Shown: piece after piece, positions 22,151-34,190 of the stretch | Layout of the letters: each line of letters begins with the position of its first letter | Numbering within the stretch: position 1 is the first letter of the stretch | Translations under genes and position numbers: made by a program | Notes under the pieces: model-generated | Database searches by the model: none | What the model saw: the letters and a program-made list of their open reading frames with translations, nothing else | Told to the model about the DNA's origin: nothing | NCBI GenBank assembly: GCA_030280995.1 | Contig: JASXTE010000005.1 | Location: forward strand, 36,908,203-36,972,202 | Source: Hemileia vastatrix | Lineage: Eukaryota; Basidiomycota; Pucciniomycetes; Pucciniales; Zaghouaniaceae | DNA length: 64,000 bases | Reading direction: 5' to 3'

Positions 22151-23221
22151 GGGTCATGAAGGATGTGTACAATAGTTTAGATACAACGTGTGAGGCAATA
22201 CATCTATATATATAAAAGAACTAGTCTATTACATAAAAGAACTAGTCTCTGTTATATAAATACCTTAGTGCCCTAACTTCCTAAAAAAATAGGAAATCGT
22301 GCCGCTAACCTCACTTCCCCTTACCTTAATCATGCCTATCATGCAATGTGTGTGCGAGGCTGCTGTCCGTCTGCTTAGCAGATGGGTAGCAGGCTCATGT
22401 TTAAATAAAACCTGATGCAATAAAATTGTGGTGCTTAAATGACACTTATACCGATTCATAACTTAAGTTTGTTCCTCAAGTGAAAAATTTAATGTCGAAA
22501 AACTCCAATCAGAGAATAGTCTTATGTTAAATTTAGCTTGAAGCTACAAATATGAACATGACTACTTAAAAATGAGAGATGTTTGTTTTCAACCTCAATC
22601 AAAGTCATTAGTTATACGGCGTCATAGCCAGAGCCGCTTACTCAATCAATGATGACAAGTGTAGCAGTATGTATAGTGTAATCTAAAAGACTTGGCGGAA
22701 CTTATACAACACTAGATCACTTCCTGTTTTTGCCTTTCTCCTTATAAAACACCTCATTCATCTCTTCTCTATTTTGTGACCGAATACTTCTAACACTTGA
22801 TTGAGAAGGTTTGTTATCAGAATCACTTTTTTATACTTTTTTCTTTTGTAAAATTTCAGTAAATTGAATGTTAGAAAATTAGTCATCTTCTTTCTATTAC
22901 TGTTAAAATTCTAAAATACTTAAGTTGCTTATGAAAAGTCTGCTACTCATACAATTATATAATTCCGATTGTTTCCTTTTCAGGAGTTTGAGTCATCTCT
23001 ACTATGTTATTAAAGAAACCTCACACACTTGATTAAGCAAGCTAATTCATTAGTCAGCTTTTTCAACAAAGGAGCCATAAAGATACGGAAGTTACGCCTC
23101 TTATAAAAAGTTAACATACTAGTCTGTTTGTGTGTACCAAGATGTTATGAAGAGAGAAAGCTTAACCTTCTCATACAAGGTTAATTTACTCAAACTTCAA
23201 ACGTCTTTCTTTCTTTCCAGC
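22151..23221. other. Intergenic, no gene seen
   Basis: A short direct repeat of ATAAAAGAACTAGTCT lies at about 22215-22250. The remainder is AT-rich with no coding frame that carries family features. Confidence 0.4.
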
Positions 23222-23229
23222 GTCACCCT

Positions 23230-23832
23230 TTTTTTTAAAAAAAAAATCTTGTAGTTTTTCACTGAACTAGGAGCATGGAGGAAAGGAACCAAAAGACAAT
23301 CAAGTACAAATGAGGAGGGGAAAATGATGCCAGGAAATGCAGGGCAACTGGAATAATAAACTAAGAGATGGACTATTGAAAGAGAGGCAAATTATTAGGA
23401 AATATACCAGAATTAATCAGAAAGAATGCGACATGTGCAGTAATTGGAAAGTGAGAAAGAAGAGAAGATGTGGTAAATGGGATATTGTGCTTTAGGGTTG
23501 CCTTGGCAAGAGCCGCACGATTAGTTGAGTGAGCTAGGCAAAATAAGAGGATGTTTTTTAGGTAAGTGAAAAAGGAAGATTCAACAGCCTTGAATCGGAA
23601 AAAGGAGTTATGAAGAGTAAAATTCCCCCGCTGATACTGTGCAAAGACAGTGGCTTGGGCTCTGGGAAAATTGCAAAGGGGATCAAATATGGTTTTGAGG
23701 GCGTATTTGCCTCTAAGTTTCCGGAGGATACTAGGGACAGGGGAGGCAAGAAAGAGACATCGGAAGTGTGACTTTGAGAAACATTTAAGGGATGAGATAG
23801 AAGGAGGAGGGGGAAGAGTTGGCGGGTCCGGT
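23230..23832 (-). mobile_element. Possible retroposed sequence with A-tail
   Basis: A block of about 600 bp with higher GC than its surroundings is bounded by the 8-bp direct repeat GTCACCCT (23222-23229 and 23833-23840). At the left border a run of T changes to a run of A, so the minus strand ends in an A-rich tail just before the repeat, as expected for an inserted cDNA. A 154-codon minus-strand frame (23837-23373) crosses it but shows no family I recognise. It could be a processed pseudogene or a SINE-like insertion. An 8-bp repeat can also occur by chance. Confidence 0.4.
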
Positions 23833-23899
23833 GTCACCCTAAAATCATGGAACTAAGCCTAGGAAAATGTAAAAATATCGTAATTAACACTAGAAAAAA

Positions 23900-24560
23900 A
23901 ATGTTAACGCCCGGGCTTGAATTTGATTTTAGTCAGTTTTAGCTCAGCTGTAAGGTTTTCATGAAACTCACACATTTAGTATCAACTATGCTGAAAACAG
24001 AAATTTTGAACGTCATTAAACCATAGTTTGTTTTCAATTAGCAATGAAGTTAGAAAGAAGCAACCGATAGCGGGTACCAAATTTTGTTTATCTTTTATCT
24101 ATTATCTTTTTTCTTCTTTTTTTGATTTTGTTTTTTTTGTGGCGTAACAAGGGAAAACTCTTGGATTTAAGTGATAATGGAGTAGAGATAAATTATTGAA
24201 ACCAAAAAATAGATTGAGAAGACAGGGCAGTAGCTACTATTTGAATTGGAAAGCATGATCAAGTGAATAATTTTTTATTTACTTTTTCAATTTTTTTTTT
24301 CACGGGCGTAAATGTATCAAATAGGGGGTATCAAAGTTAGAAATTTTTAATTATTTAAAAGGCATTTCACAACATAATAAGAAAGCCAAAAACTTGACAT
24401 TAACTCTCAATAAAAAGGTGTTTTGGGGGCACAATATGTCATATTTTAAAAAATAGTCATGGTTGATTTGGTGGAAAAAAGAGGTATTTTGAAATGGAAG
24501 ATTTCTAACTTTGATACCCCCTAATAAATCAAAAAATTCATCAATTTACTAGTAAGACCA
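23900..24560. repeat. Diverged dispersed repeat, copy 2, with MITE inside
   Basis: Matches copy 1 at 21580-22150 in two blocks. The second block is interrupted by the MITE at 24324-24521. Confidence 0.5.
24324..24521. mobile_element. MITE, copy 2 (198 bp)
   Basis: Ends GGGGGTATCAAAGTTAGAAA and the inverse TTTCTAACTTTGATACCCCC, flanked by TA (24322-24323 and 24522-24523). It is nearly the inverse of copy 3 at 34802 over its whole length. There is no coding capacity. The insertion can be seen by comparison with the empty site at about 21840. Confidence 0.9.
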
Positions 24561-24801
24561 CTTAGCTTACGGAGATTAAGTAACACACTACATTAGTCAC
24601 TAGACCACAGCACTGTGCTAAACTGTTGTAGAAGGACCTTAAAAGGACAAAAAAAGTTCTTGATATGTACTTGAGTATGTATGTGGGAGCTGGAATGAAA
24701 CAATAATCCTCTATTAATATTTGAGTTTATAGGTGAGTGATGGAATAAGAACACATCTTCAAGTCCAGCTGTAACATTTATATGAAGACTACACATTTAG
24801 T

Positions 24802-24823
24802 GTCAGCCTGGATATTCCCAGGG
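24802..24823 (+). repeat. LTR-end-like sequence
   Basis: TGTCAGCCTGGATATTCCCA followed by GG, the same terminal sequence as the (inverted) ends of the 9021-13220 repeat. Sequence similarity to the family copy at 34191-35727 starts directly after it, so it marks a junction. No complete LTR follows. Confidence 0.5.
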
Positions 24824-25540
24824 TATAAACCAACCTGATCTCACTCAAGTGAGCTTTTATTTCTTGTCTAGTTGTTTTATTTTTTTATTTCTAAAAAGGC
24901 TAATGAACAAACACAGGATCCTCAAGCAAGCAAGTCTGAAGCTAGCATCAATGATGAAGAGGAAAATTTTACCTCCAAAAAGAAGCAAAGACCATCAACT
25001 AATCTGAATTTCAACAGTCAAAGAAAACAAAACAGAGATAGTTTTTCCCAAACCCGTTTTTCCTCCATTCATGATTTTTTGGAGAAACATGATGCTGGTA
25101 ATTGATAGCATACCTCTTAATAATTTAGTGAGCTTTTCTTTTCTTTTGTTAATATTCCTTTTTTCTCTAGGTAAAGTTGAAGTTGCAAGAGATACTCTTA
25201 ACTTTCAAAAGCAACAATGTGAGCTCTCTTTAAGCAGGGATGATAGGACACAAGACATGGAGGAGAAGAAATTCAAGCTCTCTTTGCAGAGGGAAGAGAG
25301 GGTGCAAGACTTGGAGGAGTAGAAATTTGAGCTTTTTTTACAGAAGGAAGTGAGGGCGCATGACTTGGAAGAGAAAGAATTTGAGATAAAGAAAAAGGAG
25401 AAGGCTTGCAAGTACAATTTCCTATTGGATCAGATTAAAATCAAGTATCAACTTGAAGATGGTTTAAAAAAGAAAGTTTTCTTGATAGAATGTGTTAAAG
25501 CTAATAAATCTGTTGAGAAAATTGGTTGCTTAATGTAAAT
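24824..25540 (+). pseudogene. Coiled-coil family, copy 1, 5'-truncated
   Basis: Coding blocks at 24899-25096 and 25171-25538 are joined by a GT-AG intron at the same place as in the copy at 35105-35727 (codons for Asp-Ala then the intron). The first block is polar (DEEENFTSKKKQRPS). The second is a charged coiled coil with repeats of about 19 residues built on ELSLxRDDRxQDxEEKKF. It ends in VFLIECVKANKS, nearly identical to copy 2. A TAG at 25320-25322 breaks it, and the N-terminal domain seen in copy 2 is missing. The function is unknown; see copy 2 for a possible link to Harbinger transposons. Confidence 0.7.
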
Positions 25541-26760
25541 GTTTGAAGACTAGTTTTTTTAATTTGTTCATAATTATTTGTACATGAAAGTTTTTCATAA
25601 TTTCATCCATTTCAAGTGCTGTGATGTGGTAGGGAGTGGTAGGGAGATGGAGGGGTGGTGAGCAAAGTTTCAGGGAGTGGAAGGGAGCTGGAGGGGAGGT
25701 GAGCAAGGTTTCAGGGAGTGCTGGGTGTGGTAGAAAGAAATGGAATTTATAGCTAGAATAATTATTTCATGCGTAATAGACTAAAGAGGGGCAATGCACA
25801 TCATCCAAGTTGCTTGCTGAATAGTCATTAGGCATAAAAAAACTAGCCACTTAACACATTATCAGAATTTCAAACAAGGGGAAATGAGTGAAGGGAAGAA
25901 AAAGAAACAGGAGGTAGCAAAATGGAAGGGAGGCTTAGGGGCATGGAGGTGAGGTAAGTTTAATAAGATTGTACCTTCTCATTAGAAATTGTAGGCCAGA
26001 GAATCTTCAGTTAAAAGGAAATTAGAGTTGAATAAACCTAACCCTAATTCCAACTCTGATTTTCAAAATTGCAAAAAAACTTGAAAAGTGATGATGAAAA
26101 TTCAAAAAAGAGGGAGATCACAGCCTAGTTAATCATCAGATATGAGTTTCAGAAGCCTTATTATCTAATTATGCAATATAAAAACATAAAATAAAAAAGT
26201 GAAATTTAGAAAAAAAGGCCCAGCCTTAAAGGTCAATATCTCAGCAACCACTGAACCAAATTGAAATCTGCTTATGTAAAATGAAAGATAGCCTTCAGGA
26301 GCATTTCAGTTAAAAGGATATTAGATTTGAATAAAACTAACCCTAATTCCAACTCTTATTTTCAAAATTTTACAAAAACTTGAAAAGTGATAATGGAAAT
26401 GACAACAAGAGGAGTTTAATAAGTCTACTGTCATCCAGATAAGAGTACCACATATATTTAAGTATTAAATTTTCATAGAAAGAAAGAGATATAATATAGG
26501 TGTGAAAAAAATAGATGAAACTTACCTTGACTGAAAAGTAGGAAAAATAGTGTGAGAAAGATTGATGTTGGAATTTGGGGGAAATTGAATATGGAGTAAG
26601 TGAAATGCATTAAGAATGTACAATGTATGTGTTTTAATGACATGGAAACAAAAAAAACACAAAATAGGGGAAAAGGGAGATAATGATTATGCCAAAGAGG
26701 GATGATGTCATGCGGCATGTGACACTTGAAGCAAAAATACCTCAATTACACCACTATTCC
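25541..26760. other. Intergenic with short repeats; no gene seen
   Basis: A G-rich duplicated block of about 45-50 bp lies at about 25628-25725 (shared GTTTCAGGGAGTG). A pair of direct repeats of about 87 bp lies at 26019-26106 and 26317-26402 (shared CCTAATTCCAACTCT). A minus frame at 26473-26745 is hydrophobic but unsupported. Confidence 0.5.
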
Positions 26761-27556
26761 AGCCTAACTCCTAGTGATACATGAAAAGCAATATTGAAAA
26801 GATTAAATTCTATTGTGTTCTTGAATTAGCTGGGCCATTCAAACTATAAAGTAGCCTAAATTTAAATACACTTATACTTTTCAAATATAAGCAATCTATG
26901 CATGCTACAGTGCTAAAGTCAAGGCAATATTCAAAATGGGTAATTATAGGTCTGAGGGTAATTAGGAGGTCTGGGAAGTAGGAACAGAAAAGAAGAACTA
27001 TAAGGTTAGATTAATTAGTAATTAGGAACTCTGGTGGATTAAATGAGTCTGTAAATAATATGGTGGCTGGTTGTTTAATGGGTCAGTGCAAGGAGGAATA
27101 GGATATTTAAAGGGGGTTACTTTGGTTTGAATTTCTCTAGAATTAAATTATAAAACATATTTGTGATAGTAGTTAAGCTCTTGCTAGGCTATTATTATAT
27201 TTATCCTTTTATTTCTTAATAATCAATTTTATTAAAATCCTAAATACTTAAATCTTCCCTTTGATTATTAAGTTACAACCCTTTGTGAGATTACCACAAT
27301 AGCTAGTGTTCCTACATTACATGTTAACTATTCCTTGAAGAATATCAGAAACCAGTCTAATTACTCAGTTCTATCTTTGAATCACTTCCTCAAATTAATC
27401 CTCTGTGCTTTGAAGTTTTAGTTCCCCTCATCCTTTTATCTCACTAACTTTAGGATCATCCTTGACCTTGTGCATAGGTTTACCAGTGAGAGTATAATTT
27501 AATTCTCCGAAGTTCTCATTCTTTGTACTACTACCATTTACAGGTGCTAAATCTAA
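26761..27556 (+). other. Leader/possible 5' LTR region of Gypsy-C
   Basis: A TATA-like GGATATTTAAAGGGGG near 27100 precedes the Gypsy-C gag start by about 450 bp. No LTR boundary or primer-binding site could be fixed. Confidence 0.35.
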
Positions 27557-28393
27557 ATGGCGCCTGTTAAACATGCTCCTCCTCCCATTGGCACTACTAC
27601 TAGAGCTCGCACTAGGGATAGGCCAACCTCCTTATGTCCTGTTTCTCGCACTCACTCCCTCAAGCCTCTTGATGTAAGGGAGTGTGAAAATTCTATTCAA
27701 TCTGTAGAAGACATCCCTCAGGATTTTGAGGATTCCAGTGAAGAAGATGAAGGTAAGGATACTATGCATGAAGCAACATCAGCCCTGGCTGCCAGACCTT
27801 TGGGTCAATCTTCAATCCCTGGCCAAAATGCTTCATTGGAGGACTTCATGTGAAACTCCTGGTTAAAAGTCTCACTAATCCTGCCTAATCTGAAGGATCT
27901 AAATTCAAAACTCTTTTGATGAAATCTCCAGATAAGTTTGATGGAGAGCATCCTGACAGATTGTGTCCCTCCTTTCAGACATGCAAGCTACTATTCCACA
28001 ATGACCCTCAAACCTTTAGTACAGATCTCTCCAAGGTCATTTATTCCTCTTTTTACTTATCAGGAAAGGTGTCACAATGTTTCAAGTATTATTTACTCAT
28101 GATTTCTTCAAGAGAACCTCACTTACTCATTAATAATTGGGAAAAGGTTGAGGATCAACTTTTTATGTTGTTTGGTGACCCCAATGAAACTGACAACAAG
28201 GAGATCAAACTTGATTTCCTATTCATGAGCAATAATGGTAAAGCTTCTGAGTATATCAAAAAGTTCATGGCTTTACAAACTCAAGTTAGTTTGAATGATT
28301 CTGCCCTCAAATATCATTTCAAAAAGGGACTTCCTTCAAGGATTCTGGAACAATTGAATCTTCACAGGCATAAAATGGAGATTTTACAGACTT
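27557..28393 (+). pseudogene. Gypsy-C gag
   Basis: An N-terminal frame (27557-27853: MAPVKHAPPP..., acidic tail) ends in TGA. A second frame (27916-28395) has the basidiomycete Gypsy gag signature SPDKFDGEHPDRL ... CKLLFHNDP ... QLFMLFGDPNE ... NNGKASEYI. The two blocks lie in different frames, separated by stops around 27855-27915. A weak zinc-knuckle remnant (KHKLEDCANLKKR) lies near 28680. Gag would form the particle shell. Confidence 0.8.
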
Positions 28394-28879
28394 AATGGAT
28401 AAGACCTTCAAAATCAATGGCATAAATCAAGGACAACTTCAACAAAGGCGTCACATGCAAAAATCTCATGGTTCAAATTTAAAATCTGGGCCTCCTTCAA
28501 CCAATCATTCCCAACCAACCCAATTGACCCAATCCAAACCCAGCACAAGGGAAAGGAAAAGCTTAAACCTAAAAGCTCTACTCCTGGAAATATCAGTAAG
28601 GTATTGGACCCAAAAGGGGAACAAAAAGAAGCTGAAAGTAAAAGACGGGCAGATAATGGGTTATTTATGTATTTTGGGGGTAAACACAAGTTGGAAGATT
28701 GTGCAAATTTGAAGAAAAGGGAAGGTAAAACCTCAAAGTCAAAAAACTAGAGAATAGTTTACTTGTGTGCAAGGCAAACTAGTTTATTTCTCCCAGTGCA
28801 CAGAACCTCCATGTCTTTAGGACTGGAGTTGCCATTAAACGTTTGGGATTTGTTATTTTTAAGGAGGATATAACCTTCA

Positions 28880-29500
28880 TTTGTCTCATTGACTCTGGAG
28901 CTTCAATTTAATTTATCAGTTTATCTTTTTCCAAAAAATGAAGCTGAAATTTGTAGATACCAATTAAATTCCAATTTATTTTGTCAAATCAGAGGAACCC
29001 AAGTATTGGGTTAGTAAGAAAGCTTTATGGGTTTTCAACTTTCCAAATTTTCCTTCCTTCAAGTGGGAATTGACAGTCTTGGATTCCCCAAGAATGGACA
29101 ATACCATTCTTAGCCATGACTTTTTAAAACATTGGAATCCTGAAGTTAATTGGTCAGAGGGATTGATCACCCCTGATTCTAAGTATATTTCTGATTATGA
29201 AATGTGGTTCAACAGGGAGTTAAAAAATCTGTCTTACCATGTCATGCTAGAGTACATATCTCTTCCAGATGATTTGAAACCATCTGATTTTTCTCTAAAT
29301 GAGCATTTGGCTAACATTTCTAGATTGGTTACTTCACTTGAAGAGGTTTTCAATAGCCTTGAGGTAAAAAATACTTGCTCTTTAAATTCAGGTTTACCCT
29401 CAACAAACTCCTTGGATGATGAAGAAGATGACCAAATCAATATTGAAGCCATTAAATTGACTTTACCGGAATTCTATCATGACTTCCTTGACATATTTTA
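28880..29500 (+). pseudogene. Gypsy-C protease and linker remnant
   Basis: The retropepsin motif can be read as LIDSGAS at about 28885-28910, with a stop close behind. A stretch LDSPRMDNTILSHDFLKHWNPEVNW follows from 29073 (quoted in part), which in related elements is the end of the protease domain (a hydrophobic-Leu-Gly-hDFL type region). The linker to RT runs to about 29500. Several stops lie between 28740 and 29070. Confidence 0.6.
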
Positions 29501-29639
29501 AGTCTGTAAGGCCAAAAATCTACCACCTTATCAGCCCTACAATCATCAAATAGAGTTAGTAGGTCCAGTACTATTGGAAGGACTGGTCTACTCCCTATTG
29601 AAGGATGAATATCAAGTTCTTTGAGACTAAATTTTAGAG

Positions 29640-30912
29640 AATGTGGAAAAAGGTTTCATTCAAGCAAGTAAATCCCTGACTGGCTCTCCAGTTTTATTTT
29701 TTCAAGAAAAAGGATGGAAGTCTTAGGTTGTGTGTTGATTATAGAAAACTCAGTGCAGTGACTAAGAAGAATGCATATCCAGTTCCTCCTATTTATTTAC
29801 TCCTTACTTTTAGTGGTGTTAATTTCTTTTCTAAAATTGATCTAAGAGGCGCTTAAAACCTTATATGGATTGCTGAAGGCCATGAACCTTTAACAGAAAT
29901 GTGCACAAGGTTTTGTAGTTTTGAATATTTAGTTATGCCTTTTGGGTTATGTAATGCACCCTCAACTTTTCAAACTTTTTTCAATGATATCTTTCATGAT
30001 GTTGTTGAACAATTTGTTGTTGTCTATTTAGATGATAATTTAATTTTTTCAAAGACCCTCAAGGAACATATTGAACATGTCCAACAGGTTCTCAATTGTC
30101 TTCAAGTGCATGGGCTCTATGCCAAGCACACTAAGTGCAAATTCCACCTAATTTCTATTGACTTTTTAGGTTTTAAATTATCCACTGATGGCCTTGTCAT
30201 GGATGATAGAAAAGTTAAAAAAATATTTGAATGGCAGCAGAAAAAATCTGTAAAATCCTTACAAGGGTTTTTAGGTTTTGCTAATTTCTATAGAAGATTT
30301 ATTAAAGATTACTCTAAAACTATTACAGATCTCACTTCTCTTCTTAGAAAAGATATTTACTTTGTTTTCACTGATACAGCACAAAAGGAATTTGAAGCAT
30401 TGAAGTCTGCATTCACCACAGCTCCAATTCTTCAACATTTTGATCCTTCTGCTTTGACAATCACTGAGACAGATGCTATTGATTATGCTATTGCAGGGGT
30501 TATATCCCAATTAAATCCTGAAACAAAATTTTTTCATCCTGTTGCGTTTGACTCACGCAAATTGATTGCAGCAGAGTTAAATTATGAAACTAATGATAAA
30601 GAGTTACTTGCTATTATTCATTGCCTGAAAAAATGGCGTTCTTTTCTTCTCAGCCTTAATAGTTCTTTTTAAATTTTAATGGATCATAATGCTTTAAAAT
30701 ACCTTATGTCTTCCAAAGTCTTGAAACAAATTCAAGCCAGATGGGCTGAATTATTATCTGAATTTTCTTTTACTATTACCTATCTCCTGGGAGAAAATTG
30801 TGTGGTTCCAGACATACTATTATGTTGGGACAGCTTTAACCCAGAGGGGGGGAGGCATTGGCTAACAAGAACCCAGAAAATGTCAAATCAATTTTCAATG
30901 AATCAATGTTAA
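29640..30912 (+). pseudogene. Gypsy-C reverse transcriptase and RNase H
   Basis: The best part is the frame 29899-30672. RT palm motifs are MPFGLCNAPSTFQ and YLDD (about 30025-30036, catalytic Asp pair intact), and GFLGFANFYRRFI follows. RNase H has TETDA, NDKELLAI and then MDHNALKYLM after a TAA at 30670-30672. The upstream part (29640-29898) is recognisable as the RT fingers ([11 protein letters not shown]...AYP) but carries stops and frameshifts. Not functional. Confidence 0.85.
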
Positions 30913-31099
30913 AAACTCATCCACTCAATACAATGACAACTCAAACAATTCAAAATCCACTATCCAACATTCAAGAAGCTCAAGAAAAAGATGATTATTG
31001 TGTGGGGATTAAAGAAAAAATACTCTTGAGGCAAGGGGACAAAAGATTCAGTATTGAATCAGGTCTATTAGTCTTCAAAGGTAGAGTAGTCATCCCCAA

Positions 31100-31707
31100 T
31101 GATAAGGATATAAAATTATTGATTTTTAATAGTAGAAATGATTCTCTGTTAGCTGGTCATTTTGGGGTTGACAAAACCTACCAGTTAAAAGCAAGGGATT
31201 TCTCCTGGCCAGGAATGACTAGAGAAATCAAGGCCTATATTAAAGTCTTTATGAATGAAATAGGAACAAGATACCTTGACATAGGAAGTATTGGTTGCTT
31301 CAATTACTTCCAATTCCCTCTAAACCTTGGGAATCAATTTTGATGGATTTCATTTCTCAATTACCTCAATCAAATAATTTTGATAGTATATTAGTTATAG
31401 CTGATAGATTTTCTAAAATGTCTATTTTCATTAAAACTGTTACTACTGCAACAGCAGAGTACTTCACAAAATTATTTCTAAAACACATATTTTTTAAACA
31501 TGGATTACCCAATGATATTATTTCAGATTAGGTTTCTTTGTTTTTTTCTACTTTCTGGACTCAATTATGTTGATGATTAAAAATTATGAGGAATCTTTCT
31601 ACTGCTTATTGCCCTGAAACAAATGGTCAAATGGAAAGAGTCAATCAAATCTTTGAAAAATATCTTCAAACGTATGTTAATTATTAACAAGATGATTGGA
31701 CTACATG
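31100..31707 (+). pseudogene. Gypsy-C integrase, N-terminal and core part
   Basis: The zinc-binding region is degraded (LLAGHFGVDKTY ... WPGM). The core reads WESILMDFISQLP (first catalytic Asp), then HGLPNDIISD followed by TAG (second Asp region), then CPETNGQMERVNQ (catalytic Glu). The frame is broken by the TAG at 31529-31531 and by later stops. It is interrupted at 31713 by a solo LTR and resumes at 32896. Confidence 0.8.
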
Positions 31708-31712
31708 GTTAC

Positions 31713-32890
31713 TGTCAGCCTAAATATCCTTAGGAATGAGTATTTCTTATGCTTAAAGTAAGATAACCTTAAGTAGATTAAGCTTATATCTTAAAAATAA
31801 GGTTAAAATAATAATATATATTATTTTATTATATATATATATAATTATTATTCTATTATATAACTTATAATAGTTTAAATAGCTTATCCATGGCCTAATA
31901 ATACTTATTAAGGTGTTAATGGAGTCATAATATACTTATCTTAAGTGATATGAAGTAATTATTGACATACATAAGCTTATATGTATACATAAATCTCATA
32001 TTCAGTGAAATATGCAGTATTTTATGTATATTTAGGTATATAAGTGGGTTTTAGCCCCTTAATAGCCTATAAACTTTGTTTTTCTGCTTATTTTAGGTCA
32101 TATGGACGAAATCAGTGGACTCACAACGCCTACAGAAGCATAGACACCTATATCAGGCGCATACACCCAGTTTGGACAACTAAAATTACTTCCTTGGATG
32201 GTTATTCACGGATTTATGGTTTGGAAGGATATTTCTGGGTTAATATGGATGCTTGGGAATGTTATTGGGGGCTTGGACATTTTATTTGTTTCCTTTATAT
32301 GCTTTTGGTTTCATTAAATCTCTTTTTGACTGTTTATTTTACCTGTTTCTTTATGGTATCCGCTTTTATCTGGATTTTCTATTTATGGTATAGATCTGTG
32401 TTATTATTAATAGTGATGGAGGGTCCGTACTGGAGGTCTGGGTGTTGAAACTGCTTGAAGTGGATTCCATGGGGAGGTGATGGGCCCTCACAGTGCTGTA
32501 ATTGCCGGGGATAGCAGTGACATCATCTGAATTGAAGGTCTGTGCACTCCAGTGGATTTGGGTATAAGTAAGGAGGGATTTTGACGGTTATTTATCATCA
32601 TTCAATTACTAAAATTCAAACAAACACTACTATACAATTATTAGCATTCAGAAATATATTATAAAAGCCATTATAAATTGATATTATCTTTATATAAGCT
32701 ATTACTATATTTTCTACATCTATTTTCCACCACTAGCACGCATTTAAATCCAAGTATTGTGAGTTTTATTTGAGTATAACTATTTTATTAGTCTTCCCCT
32801 GAGGTTTAATCACTAAATCATTTATCAATAATTAGTAGGACCATAAATAAACACTATTATATCATACTTATATACTAGACTATACTGACA
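31713..32890 (+). mobile_element. Solo LTR, 1178 bp, nested in Gypsy-C integrase
   Basis: Starts TGTCAGCCTAAATATCC and ends ATACTGACA. The target duplication GTTAC at 31708-31712 and 32891-32895 is perfect. A TATA box GTATATAAGTGGG near 32036 shows plus orientation. Just inside the left end CCTAA and TTAGG form a 5-bp inverted repeat around ATATCC. The 134-codon frame inside (32044-32448) is hydrophobic and starts just after the TATA box; it is judged a chance frame. Confidence 0.9.
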
Positions 32891-32895
32891 GTTAC

Positions 32896-33575
32896 CATTT
32901 GCCAAATTTGCTTATAATAAATTAACACATTATTTTACAAAACAATCTCCTTTAGAAACTATCTATGGACAACATCCTTGATTCAATCTTATTCATGTAG
33001 GAATAAATCATCCAGCTGAAAACTATCTTCAAAAAATTTCACGACTTCAAGGCAAAATTCAATCTAAATTGGAAGCGGCGAATCAAAGGTATATGGAACA
33101 GGCCAAAAAACATTGACAAACTTCTCCACTCTTTAAACAAGGCAAAAAAGTATGGCTTGATGCAAGAAATATTTGAACTTGAACATCTAGAAAAATATCT
33201 GAAAAGCTCTTGGGTACATTCAAAATTGATGCTGATATGTCAAAAAATGCATTTTGACTCAAGCTACCTCCAAAGTGGCATTCAATTCATCCTGTTTTTC
33301 ACGTACCTCTCTTGGAATTGTTTCGAGAAATATACCTGGGAAAGAACCATCTACCTCCAGAACCGGTTGAAGTAGAATATCTTTTAGAGTGAGAAGTAAG
33401 CCAGATTCTTGATTCAAGAAGGCGCAAAGGGAGACTTCAATACCTTGTGGAATAGGAAGGCTACCTTGATGATACATATAAAACATCTTGGGAACAAGCC
33501 ATATATGTTTCTAATGCTCCTAAAATTACCAAATCTTTTCACTTAAAATATCTGTCAAAACCTAAAACTTAAATT
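32896..33575 (+). pseudogene. Gypsy-C integrase C-terminus and chromodomain
   Basis: After the nested LTR the reading goes on through SPLETIYGQHP and QGKKVWLDARNI to HPVFHVPLLELF. It ends in a chromodomain-like stretch (EVSQILDSRRRKGRLQYLVE, stop, EGYLDDTYKTSWE). Conserved tryptophans appear as stop codons. Chromodomains direct chromovirus integration to particular chromatin. Several stops make it non-functional. Confidence 0.75.
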
Positions 33576-33589
33576 CTTTTGTTCAAAGA

Positions 33590-33853
33590 GTAGGATGATG
33601 GAGCTAAAAAAAAGAAAGAAAAGAGGGAGAAAAAAAAGGTTAATTTTACCTTTAAAATTCAAAAAAAACTCTTAAAAACAAAAATTGATACAAAAAAGAA
33701 AAAAAAAACAGGAAAAAATATATAATTAGCAATCAAAAAATAAAAAAAATGAATAAAATGACTTACCTAGAGAGATGAGATTATAAAATAAATGAAACCA
33801 AATTGTTTAAGGGATTTTTGAGGAGAGAAGGAAAAGGATATGAGGGATGAATA
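33590..33853 (-). repeat. Fragment shared with the Harbinger region near 59.6 kb
   Basis: A-rich sequence followed by a stretch (about 33764-33853) that matches 59706-59800. The minus strand reads ...CTCATCTC...CAG or TAG followed by GTAAGTCATTTT in both, so a splice donor is kept. It may be the first exon of a minus-strand gene carried by a transposon. Confidence 0.55.
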
Positions 33854-34190
33854 GGGGGTATCAAAGTTGACCAATCCGCAATTAAATTAATTGCAGATAA
33901 AAATCCTTATACCCCAATTATCTTCCACAATTATTTTTGCTAATAATTGGGTTATTAGACATTTTACGTTTCAAACTTGACCTCTTATCCAACCTTTTTC
34001 TACTCAATTTTTCATAATCAGATCTTGGCCTACTTTCATTCATAACCACATCTTTGACTACTCTCTGGATATGCCTTCTACCTTACTGCACACTCCAATT
34101 CTCATCTCATCCTGTCTATTCTCTCCATTCAAAACACCTAGCTATCTCATCTGCTTTTTTTTGCTCCTTTTCATCTTAAATTATCTTAAC

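Larger units (their letters stand above)
27557..33575 (+). mobile_element. Gypsy-C, decayed chromovirus-type element
   Basis: Order on the plus strand: N-terminal gag, capsid-like gag, protease remnant, reverse transcriptase, RNase H, integrase, chromodomain-like end. A 1178-bp solo LTR sits in the integrase. There are many stops and frameshifts. LTRs of its own were not found, so the limits are those of recognisable coding sequence. It is the most eroded of the three Gypsy families here and is distinct from A and B in every domain. Confidence 0.85.

Noticed and set aside
23373..23837. 154-residue protein on the minus strand
   Set aside because: No recognisable family, low-complexity start, and position within a likely retroposed block; not called as a gene.
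32044..32448. 134-codon open frame with hydrophobic segments
   Set aside because: It lies wholly inside a solo LTR with perfect ends and target duplication, and shows no family features.
33854..33914. Fourth MITE copy beginning GGGGGTATCAAAGTT
   Set aside because: Only the left end matches; the possible right end (CTTATACCCC) is weak and lacks the TA flank.
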